57,403 nucleotides of DNA from an uncultured Clostridia bacterium (GCA_944386455.1 CALXBC010000012.1:1-57403); one strand, 5' to 3'; positions 41,613-51,250 are shown, numbered from the stretch's first letter. A program made the numbers and translations. The notes: a model not told the origin generated them from the letters alone.

Positions 41613-44231
41613 ATGGCAAAGCAACTGGATAAAACCTATGACCCGAAACAGTTCGAGGACAGGCTCTACCGGTTCTGGAACGAAAACGGTTATTTTAAGG
41701 CAGATCCGGATCCCGGAAAGAAACCCTATACCATTGTGATCCCGCCGCCAAATATTACGGGGCAGCTGCATATGGGGCATGCGCTGGACAATACCCTGCA
41801 GGATATTTTAATCCGCTGGAAACGGATGCAGGGCTATGCTGCGCTGTGGATTCCCGGAACCGACCATGCTTCGATCGCGACGGAAGCGAAAATAGTAGCG
41901 GCGATGAAGGAAGAAGGCCTCACAAAAGAGGACGTAGGACGTGAAGGCTTTCTTGAGCGTGCCTGGGACTGGCGTGCCAAATACGGCGGCCGCATCGTGG
42001 AGCAGCTGAAGACGCTGGGCTCCTCCTGTGACTGGTCAAGAGAACGGTTCACACTTGACGAAGGATGCAGCCGGGCAGTTAACGAGGTATTTGTTAATCT
42101 TTACGAAAAGGGACTTATTTACCGCGGCGAGCGGATCATCAACTGGTGCCCGAACTGCTGTACATCAATTTCCGACGCTGAGGTGGAATATGAAGAACAG
42201 GCGGGGCATTTCTGGCATCTGCGCTATCCGTTCAAGGATGGCAGCGGATATTTAGAGTTGGCTACCACCCGCCCGGAAACCATGATGGGAGATACTGCTG
42301 TGGCGGTGAACCCGGCAGACGAGCGGTACAAGGCATTTGTCGGAAAGGCTCTGGTTCTGCCGCTGATGAACCGTGAAATTCCGGTGGTGGCGGACGATTA
42401 TGTCGATATGGAGTTTGGAACCGGCGTAGTGAAGATCACGCCTGCGCATGACCCGAATGACTTTGAGGTTGGGTTAAGGCATGACCTGCCCATTATCAAC
42501 GTCATGACAGACGACGGCCATATTAACGAGAACGGCGGCAGATACTGCGGCATGGATTTGATGACAGCCCGTAAGGCAGTGGTCGAGGACCTGGAACAGG
42601 GTGGATTTTTGGTAAAGACCGAAGACCATGTTCACAATGTGGGAACCTGTTATCGCTGCGGAACTACAGTTGAACCGCGGGTTTCCAAGCAGTGGTTTGT
42701 GAAGATGCGGCCGCTTGCCGGCCCTGCGATCGACGCGGTGAAGCGGGGCGATACGAAATTTGTGCCGGAGCGGTTTGAAAAGATCTATTTTCACTGGATG
42801 GAGAATATCAAGGACTGGTGTATCTCCCGCCAACTCTGGTGGGGTCATCGGATTCCTGCCTATTACTGTCAGGACTGCGGAGAGATGACCGTTTCCAAGA
42901 CCGCGGTGAAGACCTGTCCGAAGTGCGGCGGCAGCCGCTTGGAGCAGGATCCCGACACGCTGGACACCTGGTTCAGCTCTGCGCTCTGGCCGTTTTCTAC
43001 CCTTGGCTGGCCGGACAAAACCGCTGATCTGGACTATTTTTACCCCACCAGCACGTTGGTGACGGGATACGACATTATTTTCTTCTGGGTGGCGCGGATG
43101 ATTTTTTCCGCAGTGGAGCATACGGGAAAAGCGCCGTTTGATACGGTGTTGATTCATGGCCTTGTGCGGGATGCACAGGGCCGTAAGATGTCCAAATCCC
43201 TCGGCAACGGGATCGACCCGATGGAGGTTATCGACGAATTCGGCGCTGATGCGCTGCGGCTGACGCTGGTGACCGGGAACAGCCCGGGAAATGACCAGCG
43301 CTATATTCCCGAAAAGGTGACGGCCAGCCGCAATTTTGCAAATAAAATTTGGAATGCTGCTCGGTTTATCCTGATGAATCTTTCGGACGAGCTGACAACG
43401 CCGGAGCTGCCAAAGGAGCTTCAGGCAGAGGACAAATGGGTGCTGTCCAAATATAACACGCTGGTGCGCGAGGTCAACCAGAACATGGAAAAGTTTGAAC
43501 TCGGCGTTGCAGTCCAGAAGCTGTATGACTTTATCTGGGATATCCTGTGTGACTGGTATATCGAGCTGACCAAGGCGCGGCTGAACGCCGGCGGCGAAGC
43601 CTCTCTCAGCGCCCAGAAGGTGCTGGTTTATGTCATGTCGAATACCCTGAAGCTTTTGCATCCGTTTATGCCCTTTATCACTGAGGAAATCTGGCAGGCT
43701 CTGCCGCACGACGGCGAAAGCATTATGATTGCCAAATACCCGGAATATGACGAGGCACTTTCCTTTGCAGCAGAGGAAACGGAGTTTGAGCGGGTAATGA
43801 CGGCAATCCGTGCAATCCGGAATGCCCGTGCTGAGAAAAATATTCCACCGAGCAAAAAAGCGGCTGTTTATGTAGAAACTGAGTACGCAGATACCTTCCA
43901 AAATGCAGCGGCGTTTTTTGAACGGCTGGCAGGAGCCTCCGGGCTGGTGGTGGGCAAAGACTTTGAGCTTGGCAGCACCATGCAGGTTGTAACGGAATCT
44001 GCACGCATTTTTATTCCGATGGGCGAGCTGATTGACGTTCAGAAGGAGCGGGAACGCTTGAACAAGGAAAAAGCTGACTGTGAAAAGGAGATTGCATTTT
44101 TTGAAGGCAAGCTGTCCAATGAAAAATTTGTTTCAAGAGCGCCTGAAGCAGTTGTGAATCAGGAACGTCAGAAGCTTCAAAAGGCAAATGAAAGACTGCA
44201 GAAGATTTTGGAGAGTATTCAGGCTCTGTGA
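41613..44231 (+). CDS. valS: Valyl-tRNA synthetase
   Basis: 872 residues from ATG 41613. Class Ia synthetase charging tRNA-Val. Nucleotide motif HMGH at 53-56 ([15 protein letters not shown]), the editing (CP1) domain with [13 protein letters not shown], zinc-like Cys pairs (CPNCC, CQDCG, CPKCG), [12 protein letters not shown], the tRNA-binding helical domain and the C-terminal coiled coil (last ~65 residues, Lys/Glu-rich). GAAAGGAC upstream. Normal length for the family. Confidence 0.96.
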   Translation: MAKQLDKTYDPKQFEDRLYRFWNENGYFKADPDPGKKPYTIVIPPPNITGQLHMGHALDNTLQDILIRWKRMQGYAALWIPGTDHASIATEAKIVAAMKEEGLTKEDVGREGFLERAWDWRAKYGGRIVEQLKTLGSSCDWSRERFTLDEGCSRAVNEVFVNLYEKGLIYRGERIINWCPNCCTSISDAEVEYEEQAGHFWHLRYPFKDGSGYLELATTRPETMMGDTAVAVNPADERYKAFVGKALVLPLMNREIPVVADDYVDMEFGTGVVKITPAHDPNDFEVGLRHDLPIINVMTDDGHINENGGRYCGMDLMTARKAVVEDLEQGGFLVKTEDHVHNVGTCYRCGTTVEPRVSKQWFVKMRPLAGPAIDAVKRGDTKFVPERFEKIYFHWMENIKDWCISRQLWWGHRIPAYYCQDCGEMTVSKTAVKTCPKCGGSRLEQDPDTLDTWFSSALWPFSTLGWPDKTADLDYFYPTSTLVTGYDIIFFWVARMIFSAVEHTGKAPFDTVLIHGLVRDAQGRKMSKSLGNGIDPMEVIDEFGADALRLTLVTGNSPGNDQRYIPEKVTASRNFANKIWNAARFILMNLSDELTTPELPKELQAEDKWVLSKYNTLVREVNQNMEKFELGVAVQKLYDFIWDILCDWYIELTKARLNAGGEASLSAQKVLVYVMSNTLKLLHPFMPFITEEIWQALPHDGESIMIAKYPEYDEALSFAAEETEFERVMTAIRAIRNARAEKNIPPSKKAAVYVETEYADTFQNAAAFFERLAGASGLVVGKDFELGSTMQVVTESARIFIPMGELIDVQKERERLNKEKADCEKEIAFFEGKLSNEKFVSRAPEAVVNQERQKLQKANERLQKILESIQAL

Positions 44232-44262
44232 CGATTCCGACATCATTTGACAATATTTTTAT

Positions 44263-44302
44263 AAATGATCCTGTATCATATGATACAGGATCATTTTTTA
44301 TG
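44263..44302 (+). terminator. valS terminator
   Basis: A perfect 16-bp palindromic stem around 44263-44296 (loop TA), then TTTTT. Confidence 0.85.
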
Positions 44303-44343
44303 CCCTTTCAGGGACAGGACAGAAAAAGGAAAGGAAGAACAAC

Positions 44344-44652
44344 ATGGCAGTTCGGATTGAACAAGAAGAGCATCATATAATTGCTCATTTGTCTGGAGAA
44401 ATTGACCACCACAGTGCAAAGGAAATGCGGGAGACAATAGATTTTTCTGTGGAGAGCGCATTGCCCGAAACGCTGACGCTGGATTTTAAGGATGTTACGT
44501 TTATGGACAGCAGCGGGATCGGTCTGGTAATGGGGCGGTATAAGCTGATGCAGTCAATGAACGGTTCGGTGCAGGTCTGTAATGTTTCCGACCACATTCG
44601 GCGCGTGATGCGGCTGGCGGGGCTGGACAAGCTCGCGGTGATTGAAAAATAA
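44344..44652 (+). CDS. spoIIAA: Anti-sigma F factor antagonist
   Basis: 102-residue STAS protein. When unphosphorylated it captures SpoIIAB and frees sigma F in the forespore. The phospho-acceptor is Ser57 in FMDSSGIGLVMGRY. AAAGGAAAGG upstream. First gene of the spoIIA operon. I could not place a SigH promoter in the short gap after the valS terminator. Confidence 0.95.
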   Translation: MAVRIEQEEHHIIAHLSGEIDHHSAKEMRETIDFSVESALPETLTLDFKDVTFMDSSGIGLVMGRYKLMQSMNGSVQVCNVSDHIRRVMRLAGLDKLAVIEK

Positions 44653-44689
44653 GGACAGACCATATGGACAAAAGAAAGGATATGAAAAG

Positions 44690-45136
44690 ATGAATACATT
44701 GAATCAAATGAAACTTAGTTTTTTAAGCCGTTCCGCCAATGAAGGCTTTGCCAGGGTTGCGGTGGCCGCGTTTTTTGCCCAGCTTGATCCGACAGTAGAC
44801 GAAATTGCCGATATTAAAACAGCGGTTTCCGAAGCAGTAACCAACTGCATCGTTCACGGATATGCAGAAAAGATCGGCGTAGTCTATATCCATGCCAAAA
44901 TATTAAAGGACAACATCATCAGTGTCAAAATCAGGGATCAGGGACGCGGGATTGAGGATGTCAAGCAGGCGATGGAACCGATGTTTACCACATGTAAAAA
45001 CGGAGAAAGAGCAGGACTCGGCTTTGCGGTGATGCAGAGTTTTATGGACAGCGTCAAAGTCAGCTCGAAGCCGGGCAAAGGAACTACTGTCATCTTGAAA
45101 AAGAAGATCGCTTCCAGAGAGAATAACGCGCAGTAA
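44690..45136 (+). CDS. spoIIAB: Anti-sigma F factor (serine kinase)
   Basis: 148 residues from ATG 44690 (GAAAGGA upstream). GHKL-fold kinase: N-box AVSEAVTNCIVHGYAEK, G1 box IRDQGRGIEDVKQAMEPMF, G2 ERAGLGFAVMQSFMDS and C-terminal GTTVILKK. It binds and inhibits sigma F and phosphorylates SpoIIAA. Second gene of spoIIA. Confidence 0.96.
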   Translation: MNTLNQMKLSFLSRSANEGFARVAVAAFFAQLDPTVDEIADIKTAVSEAVTNCIVHGYAEKIGVVYIHAKILKDNIISVKIRDQGRGIEDVKQAMEPMFTTCKNGERAGLGFAVMQSFMDSVKVSSKPGKGTTVILKKKIASRENNAQ

Positions 45137-45201
45137 AACAAAGTACATAGAAATGAGGAAAGGAAGCGGCTCCCTCTGATAAAGGGGATACCTTTGAAAT
45201 T

Positions 45202-45870
45202 ATGGTTCAGACAAAGGCAGAAAAAGAGGAATTCGTAAAAAACAATTTAGGGCTTGTACACTCCTGCGCGCATCGTTTCAAGGGACGGGGAATCGAATAT
45301 GACGATCTGTTTGGGGCGGGCTGTATCGGGCTTGTCAAGGCAATTGATGCTTTTGACGAGGAGCGCGGTGTCCGTTTTTCCACCTATGCTGTACCCGTCA
45401 TTCTGGGAGAGATGCGCCGTCTGTTCCGTGACGGCGGAACCGTCAAGGTCAGCCGTGGGCTGAAAGAGCTTTCTCTCAAGGTGACGAGGGAAAGGGAACG
45501 GTTTATGACAGCGCATTTTCGCGAGCCAACCGTAAATGAACTGGCTGAGCTTGTTGGGACAGAGCCGGAGCAGGTCGTCCAGGCATTAGGTGTCAGCCAG
45601 CCGCCGATGTCGCTGACCGAGGATGAAGATGAGGGCGGCGGACAATTGGATATCAAGGTGGAAGCACCTGAAGAGGAAATGTCCGACCGGATCGCATTGA
45701 AAGAAGTGATAGGACATTTGGACGAAAACGACAGGGAATTAATTACAATGCGGTATTTTGGCAACAAAACGCAGGTAGAAACCGCCAAGAGGCTGGGGAT
45801 GACTCAGGTGCAGGTTTCCAGACGGGAAAAGAAAATATTGCTTTTGCTGCGGGAAAAGCTGACGGGATAA
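45202..45870 (+). CDS. sigF: Sporulation sigma factor F
   Basis: 222 residues. Forespore sigma factor of the sigma B/F/G group. Region 2 (GIEYDDLFGAGCIGLVKAIDAFDEERGVRFSTYAVPVILGEMRR) is complete, region 3 includes VSRGLKELS, and region 4 ends with QVETAKRLGMTQVQVSRREKKIL. Third gene of the spoIIA operon (spoIIAC). Confidence 0.95.
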   Translation: MVQTKAEKEEFVKNNLGLVHSCAHRFKGRGIEYDDLFGAGCIGLVKAIDAFDEERGVRFSTYAVPVILGEMRRLFRDGGTVKVSRGLKELSLKVTRERERFMTAHFREPTVNELAELVGTEPEQVVQALGVSQPPMSLTEDEDEGGGQLDIKVEAPEEEMSDRIALKEVIGHLDENDRELITMRYFGNKTQVETAKRLGMTQVQVSRREKKILLLLREKLTG

Positions 45871-45963
45871 CAGTTTATCAAAAAATAACAACAAAACAAT
45901 TATATGTTTTTTAGAAAATATGCATATACAGAAAAATTTTTTTTACAAAGTGACAAATTGTTG

Positions 45964-45992
45964 TTGACAACCCGTAAAAAATGAGATATACT
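45964..45992 (+). promoter_or_regulatory. Strong vegetative promoter of the SigH-like gene
   Basis: TTGACA (45964-45969), 17 bp, TATACT (45987-45992). It is followed by a weak ribosome binding site. Confidence 0.75.
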
Positions 45993-46028
45993 AAAGGAAA
46001 ACTATAAGAGAGTTGGCTGTTAAAACAT

Positions 46029-46625
46029 ATGTCCGATACCCTTGGCCTGGAATTTCTGACGTCCTGTGATGACCGTAAGCTGATTTCACTTTTGCGCAGC
46101 GGGACTGAAGATGCCCTTGCAGTGTTGATTTCACGTTATATTGGGCTGATTCGTTCCAAGGCGCAAAACTACACAATCCAGGGATATGAAAAGGATGATA
46201 TTGTTCAGGAGGGTCTGATCGGACTTTTAAATGCGATTGAAAAATATGACGCCGGCTTGGAATATAGCTTTAACACTTATGCAAACACCTGTATCGACAA
46301 CCGGATCCGTAAAGCGGTGCAGTATGCTAATACGGACAAGTCCAAATCGCTCAATCATTCGATGTCAATTGACGAATTTGACGAGGGAGCGGACTGGAAT
46401 GATTCCTCCGCCACGCCGGAAGAAATCATTATTGCAAGGGAAAAGCTGGATGCGGTAAAAGCAGGCGTTGACACACTTTTGTCTGATTTGGAAAGAGATG
46501 TTTTGTTTCTGTATCTTGACGGCGATGATTACAAACAGATTTCACAGAAAATCGGGATCTCCGCTAAAGCAGTAGACAACGCCCTTCAACGTGTAAGACG
46601 AAAGCTGAAAAAGTTTCAAAAATAA
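46029..46625 (+). CDS. Sigma-70 family factor, SigH (Spo0H)-like
   Basis: 198 residues with regions 2 and 4 only: GTEDALAVLISRYIGLIRSKA, KDDIVQEGLIGLLNAIEKYD, FNTYANTCIDNRIRKAV, then DYKQISQKIGISAKAVDNALQRVRRKLK. The layout and region 2 match SigH of sporulating Firmicutes, which drives early sporulation genes including spoIIA. The start ATG has no strong site upstream (GAGAG only). Adjacent to spoIIA, which supports the call. Confidence 0.8.
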   Translation: MSDTLGLEFLTSCDDRKLISLLRSGTEDALAVLISRYIGLIRSKAQNYTIQGYEKDDIVQEGLIGLLNAIEKYDAGLEYSFNTYANTCIDNRIRKAVQYANTDKSKSLNHSMSIDEFDEGADWNDSSATPEEIIIAREKLDAVKAGVDTLLSDLERDVLFLYLDGDDYKQISQKIGISAKAVDNALQRVRRKLKKFQK

Positions 46626-46636
46626 TTTTCACATAT

Positions 46637-46699
46637 GCCCATATAGCTTAAGTCAGAGCGTTGAGAGATCAAAGGTGTCGGTTCATATCCGTCTGGGGT
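46637..46699 (+). ncRNA. tRNA-like leader element before a zinc-ribbon gene
   Basis: The region reads like a degenerate tRNA. GCCCATA-TA-GCTTAAGTCAGAGC-G matches the acceptor/D-arm consensus (D-stem GCTT/GAGC, with conserved A14 and A21 equivalents). GTCGG-TTCATAT-CCGTC (46677-46693) is a T-arm with a TTC loop and one mismatch. In place of an anticodon arm there is a short stem TTGA-GAGA-TCAA (46661-46672) with a GNRA tetraloop. The acceptor pairs weakly (CCCA/TGGG). It cannot decode. Structured leader of the next gene or tRNA-derived relic. Confidence 0.4.
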
Positions 46700-46726
46700 A
46701 AAAAATTTTAGCGAGGGATCAGTATT

Positions 46727-47008
46727 ATGTATGAAGACAAAACGTTAGTGTGCAAAGAGTGTGGAGCAGAGTTTGTATTCACTGCGGGTGAACAGGAGTT
46801 TTATGCAGAAAAAGGCTTTGTCAATGAGCCGCAGAGATGTAAAACCTGCCGTGACAACCGTAAAAACGCTGCTAGAGCAGAGCGCGAAATGTTTACCGCT
46901 ACCTGTGCGGCCTGCGGCGGCGAGGCCAAGGTTCCGTTCCGTCCGCGCGAGGACCGTCCGGTTTATTGCAGTGAGTGCTTTGCAAAAATGAAAGCTGAAG
47001 AAGCATAA
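46727..47008 (+). CDS. Zinc-ribbon protein with two Cys4 sites (zf-trcl type)
   Basis: 93 residues. Two zinc ribbons: CKEC (9-12) with CKTC (~38-41), and CAAC (~60) with CSEC (~80). The basic middle (residues 42-52, RDNRKNAARAERE) may contact nucleic acid. It resembles the small zinc-ribbon proteins common in Clostridia; function unknown. GCGAGGGAT upstream. Its leader holds the tRNA-like element, an unusual setting. Confidence 0.8.
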   Translation: MYEDKTLVCKECGAEFVFTAGEQEFYAEKGFVNEPQRCKTCRDNRKNAARAEREMFTATCAACGGEAKVPFRPREDRPVYCSECFAKMKAEEA

Positions 47009-47020
47009 GCTTTGCATATG

Positions 47021-47052
47021 AAAAAAGGGATGGCATTTGCCGTCCCTTTTTT
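47021..47052 (+). terminator. Terminator of the zinc-ribbon gene
   Basis: A 15-bp stem with one G-U pair (47021-47035 with 47038-47052), ending in a run of six T. Confidence 0.85.
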
Positions 47053-47112
47053 ACTGCAAAAAATATTTTTTAACTTTTGTCAGAAAAAAGTAGGATTTTT
47101 TTCATAATAGAA

Positions 47113-47121
47113 TGCTATACT
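47113..47121 (+). promoter_or_regulatory. Extended -10 element before the TIM-barrel gene
   Basis: TGCTATACT (TGN plus TATACT at 47116-47121) lies about 69 nt before the start codon; no good -35. Confidence 0.45.
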
Positions 47122-47189
47122 GTCAATGGCAGAAGAATATATCGGAAAGGATTGTACTGAAGCGCCTTCAGTGCGGTTTGGAGTTGTCG

Positions 47190-47978
47190 ATGATTCAATT
47201 TGGTGCATCTACTGCCTGTCTGTATCCAATGGAAACGGAGCGGGCACTGGAACAAATGGGACGGCTTGGTATCCGTCAGGTGGAAATTTTTTACAACTCG
47301 CCTGGTGAATATGAAACGGAATTTCTGAAGGAATTGAAACGAATCCTGGATTATTATGGAATGGATGCGGTCAGTATGCATCCCTATGATTCTTTTTCAG
47401 AACCCTATATGTTTTTTACAGGATATGAACGCAGATTTCGGGACCAGCTGGAGCGATACCGGTGGTATTTTGAGCAAATGCAGATTGTCGGTTCTAAAAT
47501 TTTTGTGTTTCATGGGGACCGCCATGACAGCGTTTTTCCCGAAGAAAAATATTTTGAGCGGTTTGCAGCTCTGGCGGAAGCTGGAAAAAACGGCGGCGTC
47601 ATTGTCGCACAGGAGAATGTCGGGCGCTGCAAAAGCCGCGATCCACACTTTATCCGTGCGATGCGGGACTATTTGGGTGATTGTGTTCATTTTGTTTTGG
47701 ATTTGAAGCAGGCGGTGCGGGGCGGTTATTCTCCTTTTGAAATGCTGAATGCAATGGGCGCTCAGGTTGTCCATTTGCATTTGAACGATCATGAGGGCGA
47801 GCAAGACTGTCTGCTGCCAGGAAAAGGAAAGTTTGATTTTGTACGTTTTTTTCATGCAGTAACAGAACTGGGATATCACGGGGCAGCTTTGATTGAGGTT
47901 TACCGTCAGAATTTTGGAGATTCCCTGGAACTGTTGGATTCGCTTCGGTTTCTGGAAAGTCAGTTAAAAAATATTTGA
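47190..47978 (+). CDS. Sugar phosphate isomerase/epimerase-like TIM barrel (AP endonuclease 2 family)
   Basis: 262 residues from ATG 47190. Xylose-isomerase-like barrel with metal ligand candidates: VFHGDRHDS (~108), VAQENVGR (Glu, ~143), FVLDLKQA (Asp, ~172), VVHLHLNDHEG (His/Asp, ~195) and ALIEVYR near the end (Glu). GGAG upstream. Family members isomerise or epimerise sugars such as inosose; no partner genes are nearby, so the substrate is unknown. Confidence 0.8.
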   Translation: MIQFGASTACLYPMETERALEQMGRLGIRQVEIFYNSPGEYETEFLKELKRILDYYGMDAVSMHPYDSFSEPYMFFTGYERRFRDQLERYRWYFEQMQIVGSKIFVFHGDRHDSVFPEEKYFERFAALAEAGKNGGVIVAQENVGRCKSRDPHFIRAMRDYLGDCVHFVLDLKQAVRGGYSPFEMLNAMGAQVVHLHLNDHEGEQDCLLPGKGKFDFVRFFHAVTELGYHGAALIEVYRQNFGDSLELLDSLRFLESQLKNI

Positions 47979-48003
47979 AAATTGAGAAATCCTATGTTAT
48001 GAT
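47975..48003 (+). promoter_or_regulatory. nrdR promoter
   Basis: TTGAAA (47975-47980), 17 bp, TATGAT (47998-48003), overlapping the end of the upstream gene. Confidence 0.6.
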
Positions 48004-48041
48004 AAAGAAGTAACCATGGTGATTATTGGGGTGAGACAATT

Positions 48042-48491
48042 ATGAAGTGCCCATTCTGCGGTTTTGAAGAGAGTAAAGTGATCGATTCCAGACCGAGCGA
48101 GGATTCTATCCGCCGCCGGCGGGAATGTCTTTCCTGCGGCGGGAGGTTTACGACCTTTGAGGTGCTGGAAACGACACCGCTTGTTGTCGTTAAAAAAGAC
48201 AAATCCCGCCAGCCTTTTGATCGCAACAAGCTGCTGCGCAGCGTGATGAAGGCTTGTGCCAAGCGCCCTGTTCCGCTTGAAGTGCTGGAGCAGATGGTCA
48301 ATGAGGTGGAACAGTATTATATGAGTGCGTTGATTCGCGAGGTCAATTCCACCGATTTAGGCGAGCTTGTCATGGAAAAGCTGCGGGAGATTGATTTGGT
48401 AGCTTATGTCCGATTTGCGTCAGTGTATCGGGAGTTTTCGGATTTGCAACAGTTTACTGACGAATTAAAGCAGCTGAAAAGGCGGAAATAA
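48042..48491 (+). CDS. nrdR: Transcriptional repressor NrdR
   Basis: 149 residues. Represses ribonucleotide reductase genes when dATP is high. Zinc ribbon Cys3, Cys6, Cys29, Cys32 (MKCPFCG ... CLSCGGRFTTFE), then the ATP-cone (VVVKKDKSRQPFDRNKLLRSVMKAC). GGGGTGAGA upstream. Standard length. Confidence 0.96.
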   Translation: MKCPFCGFEESKVIDSRPSEDSIRRRRECLSCGGRFTTFEVLETTPLVVVKKDKSRQPFDRNKLLRSVMKACAKRPVPLEVLEQMVNEVEQYYMSALIREVNSTDLGELVMEKLREIDLVAYVRFASVYREFSDLQQFTDELKQLKRRK

Positions 48492-48524
48492 CGTTTTTCA
48501 GCAAATATTTGGCCGCATTCGTCA

Positions 48525-48905
48525 TTATAAGATATTTTTGATAAGAGGCAGTTCACATTCCCAAATGTGTTCTACCAGCGCTTTGGCCTGGCTCACTTTG
48601 GAACAGAACTCCGCCGTGTCTCCAAGCTCTGCGAGATATTTGAGTTCCGCAATGTTTTTTTCGATTTCGTCCAATTCATTATGACGGATGTATAAAAACA
48701 GTTTGCTTTCCTGCTTTTCCCAAAATGCCTGGATCTGTTGGGCTGTTTTTTCTGCTTGTGAGGCGTCGCCTGACAGCGCCGCTTGTTTTGCTGTCTCAAG
48801 TTGTGCGCACATGGTATCCTTGACCTGATGGGTATTCCAAAGTCCCATTGCGCCGATGAGGGCAATCATGACTGCTATGACTGCTGTTATGGCAGGACGG
48901 TTCAT
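48525..48905 (-). CDS. DUF4363-like small membrane-anchored protein
   Basis: About 126 residues. An N-terminal membrane segment (about 4-22) is followed by a helical extracytoplasmic domain with conserved Trp residues (AFWEKQES, HIWECELP). Start ATG 48905 has AAGGAAG 6 nt upstream; ATG 48926 overlaps the preceding stop but lacks a site. It lies just downstream of the DUF421 gene, a pairing seen in sporulating Firmicutes. Role unknown. Confidence 0.7.
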   Translation of the reverse strand: MNRPAITAVIAVMIALIGAMGLWNTHQVKDTMCAQLETAKQAALSGDASQAEKTAQQIQAFWEKQESKLFLYIRHNELDEIEKNIAELKYLAELGDTAEFCSKVSQAKALVEHIWECELPLIKNIL

Positions 48906-48918
48906 TTTTTTCTTCCTT

Positions 48919-49590
48919 TTATTCATTTTTGAGTACCATAAAATCATTTCCGTTTGCATCCACTGTCATAAGAAAAACGGCTTTTGCATCTGTATTCTTT
49001 GCCTTCAGCTTTTTGTTCAGCCATTCCTTTGAAAAGCCGTAGGCTTGAAGAGAACGTTCCATTATTTCACCGTCGCTGATCACCACCAGCGGCGGTTTTT
49101 TATTTTCTCCTTTCAGCCCCAGCATTTCAGGGGTGACGGTTTGCGCAGCGTACTTTTGCAGGATGCTGACTTTACCGGTCGTTTCTACGACCGCATAGTC
49201 GACATCTGCAATGTCAAAGACGCCGTTCCCACGGAGGGCTTCCATCAGATCGTCCATTGAAAAACGCAGCTTTTTCAGCTGTTTTTGGTCAATGATTCCG
49301 TCTTTGATGATCACAACAGGATTACCAGAAAAAAACTTGCGGAATTTTCTGCTATGCAAAGACAGGCTGGAAACCACAAATTCGAACATCACCAGTGCCA
49401 GAATTGGTACCGCTCCTAAAACCATGGGAATGTTGGTATCCTCAATTGGCAGCGCTGCAATGTTGGAAATTAGAATCGTTGTGACCAGCTCCGAGGGCTG
49501 CAGTTCCCCGAGCTGCCGTTTGCCCATGAGCCGCATACAGAAAATTACCAGCAGATACAGCAGAATGGCACGGATAAAAACGACCAGCAT
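48919..49590 (-). CDS. DUF421 (YetF-like) membrane protein
   Basis: 223 residues. Three N-terminal helices with RLMGKRQLGELQPSELVTTILISNIAA, the DUF421 signature. A cytoplasmic domain follows (GNPVVIIKDGIIDQKQLKKLRFSMDDLMEALR). Such proteins occur in sporulating Firmicutes and several are linked to spore membranes; mechanism unknown. AGGAGAGG upstream. Divergent from the ger operon. Confidence 0.88.
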   Translation of the reverse strand: MLVVFIRAILLYLLVIFCMRLMGKRQLGELQPSELVTTILISNIAALPIEDTNIPMVLGAVPILALVMFEFVVSSLSLHSRKFRKFFSGNPVVIIKDGIIDQKQLKKLRFSMDDLMEALRGNGVFDIADVDYAVVETTGKVSILQKYAAQTVTPEMLGLKGENKKPPLVVISDGEIMERSLQAYGFSKEWLNKKLKAKNTDAKAVFLMTVDANGNDFMVLKNE

Positions 49591-49705
49591 GGGAATCCTC
49601 TCCTGTTTTGAAATGTAATAATTTTAGTATGGACAGCTTTTTTTGAATTATCAGATAAAATATGGTAACAATGATGGTAATGAAGATGCAAAGGAGAAAA
49701 CATCG

Positions 49706-51250
49706 ATGTTTCGATTTTTCAGAGACAATCTGCGGTACTTAAGGCTGCAAAAAACGCTCAGCGGGACAAAAGACAAGGAACCGGCCGCAACGCCCGTCAA
49801 GCTGGAAAAAAGCCTGAATCAGAATATCATTACCATTATGGAAAAATTTCGGAATTCTTCCGATTTTTTAAAGCGGGAGATCACGGTCGGCGGTCATGCT
49901 GTTGCGTTGCTGGCAGATGAAGGAATGGTCGATCTTCAGATCATGACGGAAATGATCTTTGAACCGCTGATTAATTGCGGGCTCGGTGGGGACGCTCTGG
50001 CGGAAGAGGTATATACTTATCTTGAGGAAACGATCCCAATCGGAATCGACGTAAACGATGTTTATGATACGGACAGTGTGTTTAGCTTTATCATGTCGGG
50101 GTTTGTCGTTATTCTGATCGACGGATTGGAAAAGGGAATCGCAGTCGGAGCGCAGGGCTTCAGCTTCCGCTCAATATCAGAGCCTTCAAGCGAAATCAAT
50201 CTGCGGGGCTCCCGGGAAGGATTTACAGAGCCGATTCGTATCAATCTCACCATGATACGGCGGAGGATTAAATCTCCCCAGATGAAATTTGAACTGTTTA
50301 AGTTGGGAAAGGTCAGCAGTACCGACGTTTGCATGGTTTATATGAACGATCGGGTTTCTGACCGGTTGGTAAGGGAAGTGCGGCAGCGTCTGAGAGGGAT
50401 TGATCTGGATATTATTCTGGAATCAGGATATATCCAGCCTTATCTTCAGGGAAAACCGTGGTCATTATTTTCAGATGTCGGCACTACCGAACGGCCGGAC
50501 ACACTGTGCGCAAAAATCAGCGAGGGCAGGATCGGTATTTTAGTGGATGGGACTCCGTTTGCACTGATTGTACCCTATTTTTTCAACGAAAATTTTCAAA
50601 GCATCGACGATTATTGTCACAAACCATATTTTGCAACCTTTATCCGTTGGATCAAATATATTTCCTTTTTTATGACGATTCTGCTGCCGGGGGTATATGT
50701 TGCAGTGGGGACGTTCCATCCCGAGCTGTTTCCTCATGCGCTGCTGTTTAATATCGCCGCTGCGGAAGAAACAACGCCGCTTCCTCTCGTGTTGGAGGCG
50801 CTGGTCATTCATTTTATCTATGAGGTCATGCACGAAGCAGGTCTGCGGCTGCCGCGTCCTGTGGGACATGCAGTCAGCATCGTAGGCGGATTGGTGATCG
50901 GGGATGCAGCGGTCACGGCAGGACTGATTGGAGCACCGATGGTTATGGTAGTTGCACTGACGGCAATCAGTTCCTTTGTGGTGCCGTCGCTTTATGAATC
51001 GGTATCGATCCTGCGGTTTGCTTTTATCATCATCGGGGGAATGTCAGGCCTTTATGGGATCACGCTGGGACTGGCATTTTTGTCGGTCAACATGACCAAG
51101 CTCAACCATTTTGGGGCGCCATATCTTGCCCCGATCTCACCGTTCAGTCCGAAAGCAATGAAAGATGTTTTGATCCGTGCCAGATGGGGAAAAATCAGCA
51201 GGCAGGACAGCAGAGTCCAAAATTTTAAAGGCACGGATATGGATAAATGA
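49706..51250 (+). CDS. Spore germination protein, GerA family (A subunit)
   Basis: 514 residues from ATG 49706 (AAGGAG upstream). The A subunit of a germinant receptor in the spore inner membrane. N-terminal cytoplasmic domain with VEIGDR-like GIDLDIILESGYIQPYL, then about five to six helices beginning near residue 320 (FIRWIKYISFFMTILLPGVYVA) and the family motif EALVIHFIYEVMHEAGLRLPRPVG. Followed, after a 436-bp repeat tract, by B and C subunit genes. Confidence 0.93.
   Translation: MFRFFRDNLRYLRLQKTLSGTKDKEPAATPVKLEKSLNQNIITIMEKFRNSSDFLKREITVGGHAVALLADEGMVDLQIMTEMIFEPLINCGLGGDALAEEVYTYLEETIPIGIDVNDVYDTDSVFSFIMSGFVVILIDGLEKGIAVGAQGFSFRSISEPSSEINLRGSREGFTEPIRINLTMIRRRIKSPQMKFELFKLGKVSSTDVCMVYMNDRVSDRLVREVRQRLRGIDLDIILESGYIQPYLQGKPWSLFSDVGTTERPDTLCAKISEGRIGILVDGTPFALIVPYFFNENFQSIDDYCHKPYFATFIRWIKYISFFMTILLPGVYVAVGTFHPELFPHALLFNIAAAEETTPLPLVLEALVIHFIYEVMHEAGLRLPRPVGHAVSIVGGLVIGDAAVTAGLIGAPMVMVVALTAISSFVVPSLYESVSILRFAFIIIGGMSGLYGITLGLAFLSVNMTKLNHFGAPYLAPISPFSPKAMKDVLIRARWGKISRQDSRVQNFKGTDMDK

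Noticed and set aside
42474-43901. 475-codon minus-strand frame inside valS
   Set aside because: Antisense shadow of a highly conserved synthetase; composition is His/Arg/Leu-rich as expected for the reverse strand.
46637-46699. Functional tRNA gene
   Set aside because: There is no anticodon loop, the acceptor stem is weak and there is no CCA-type end.
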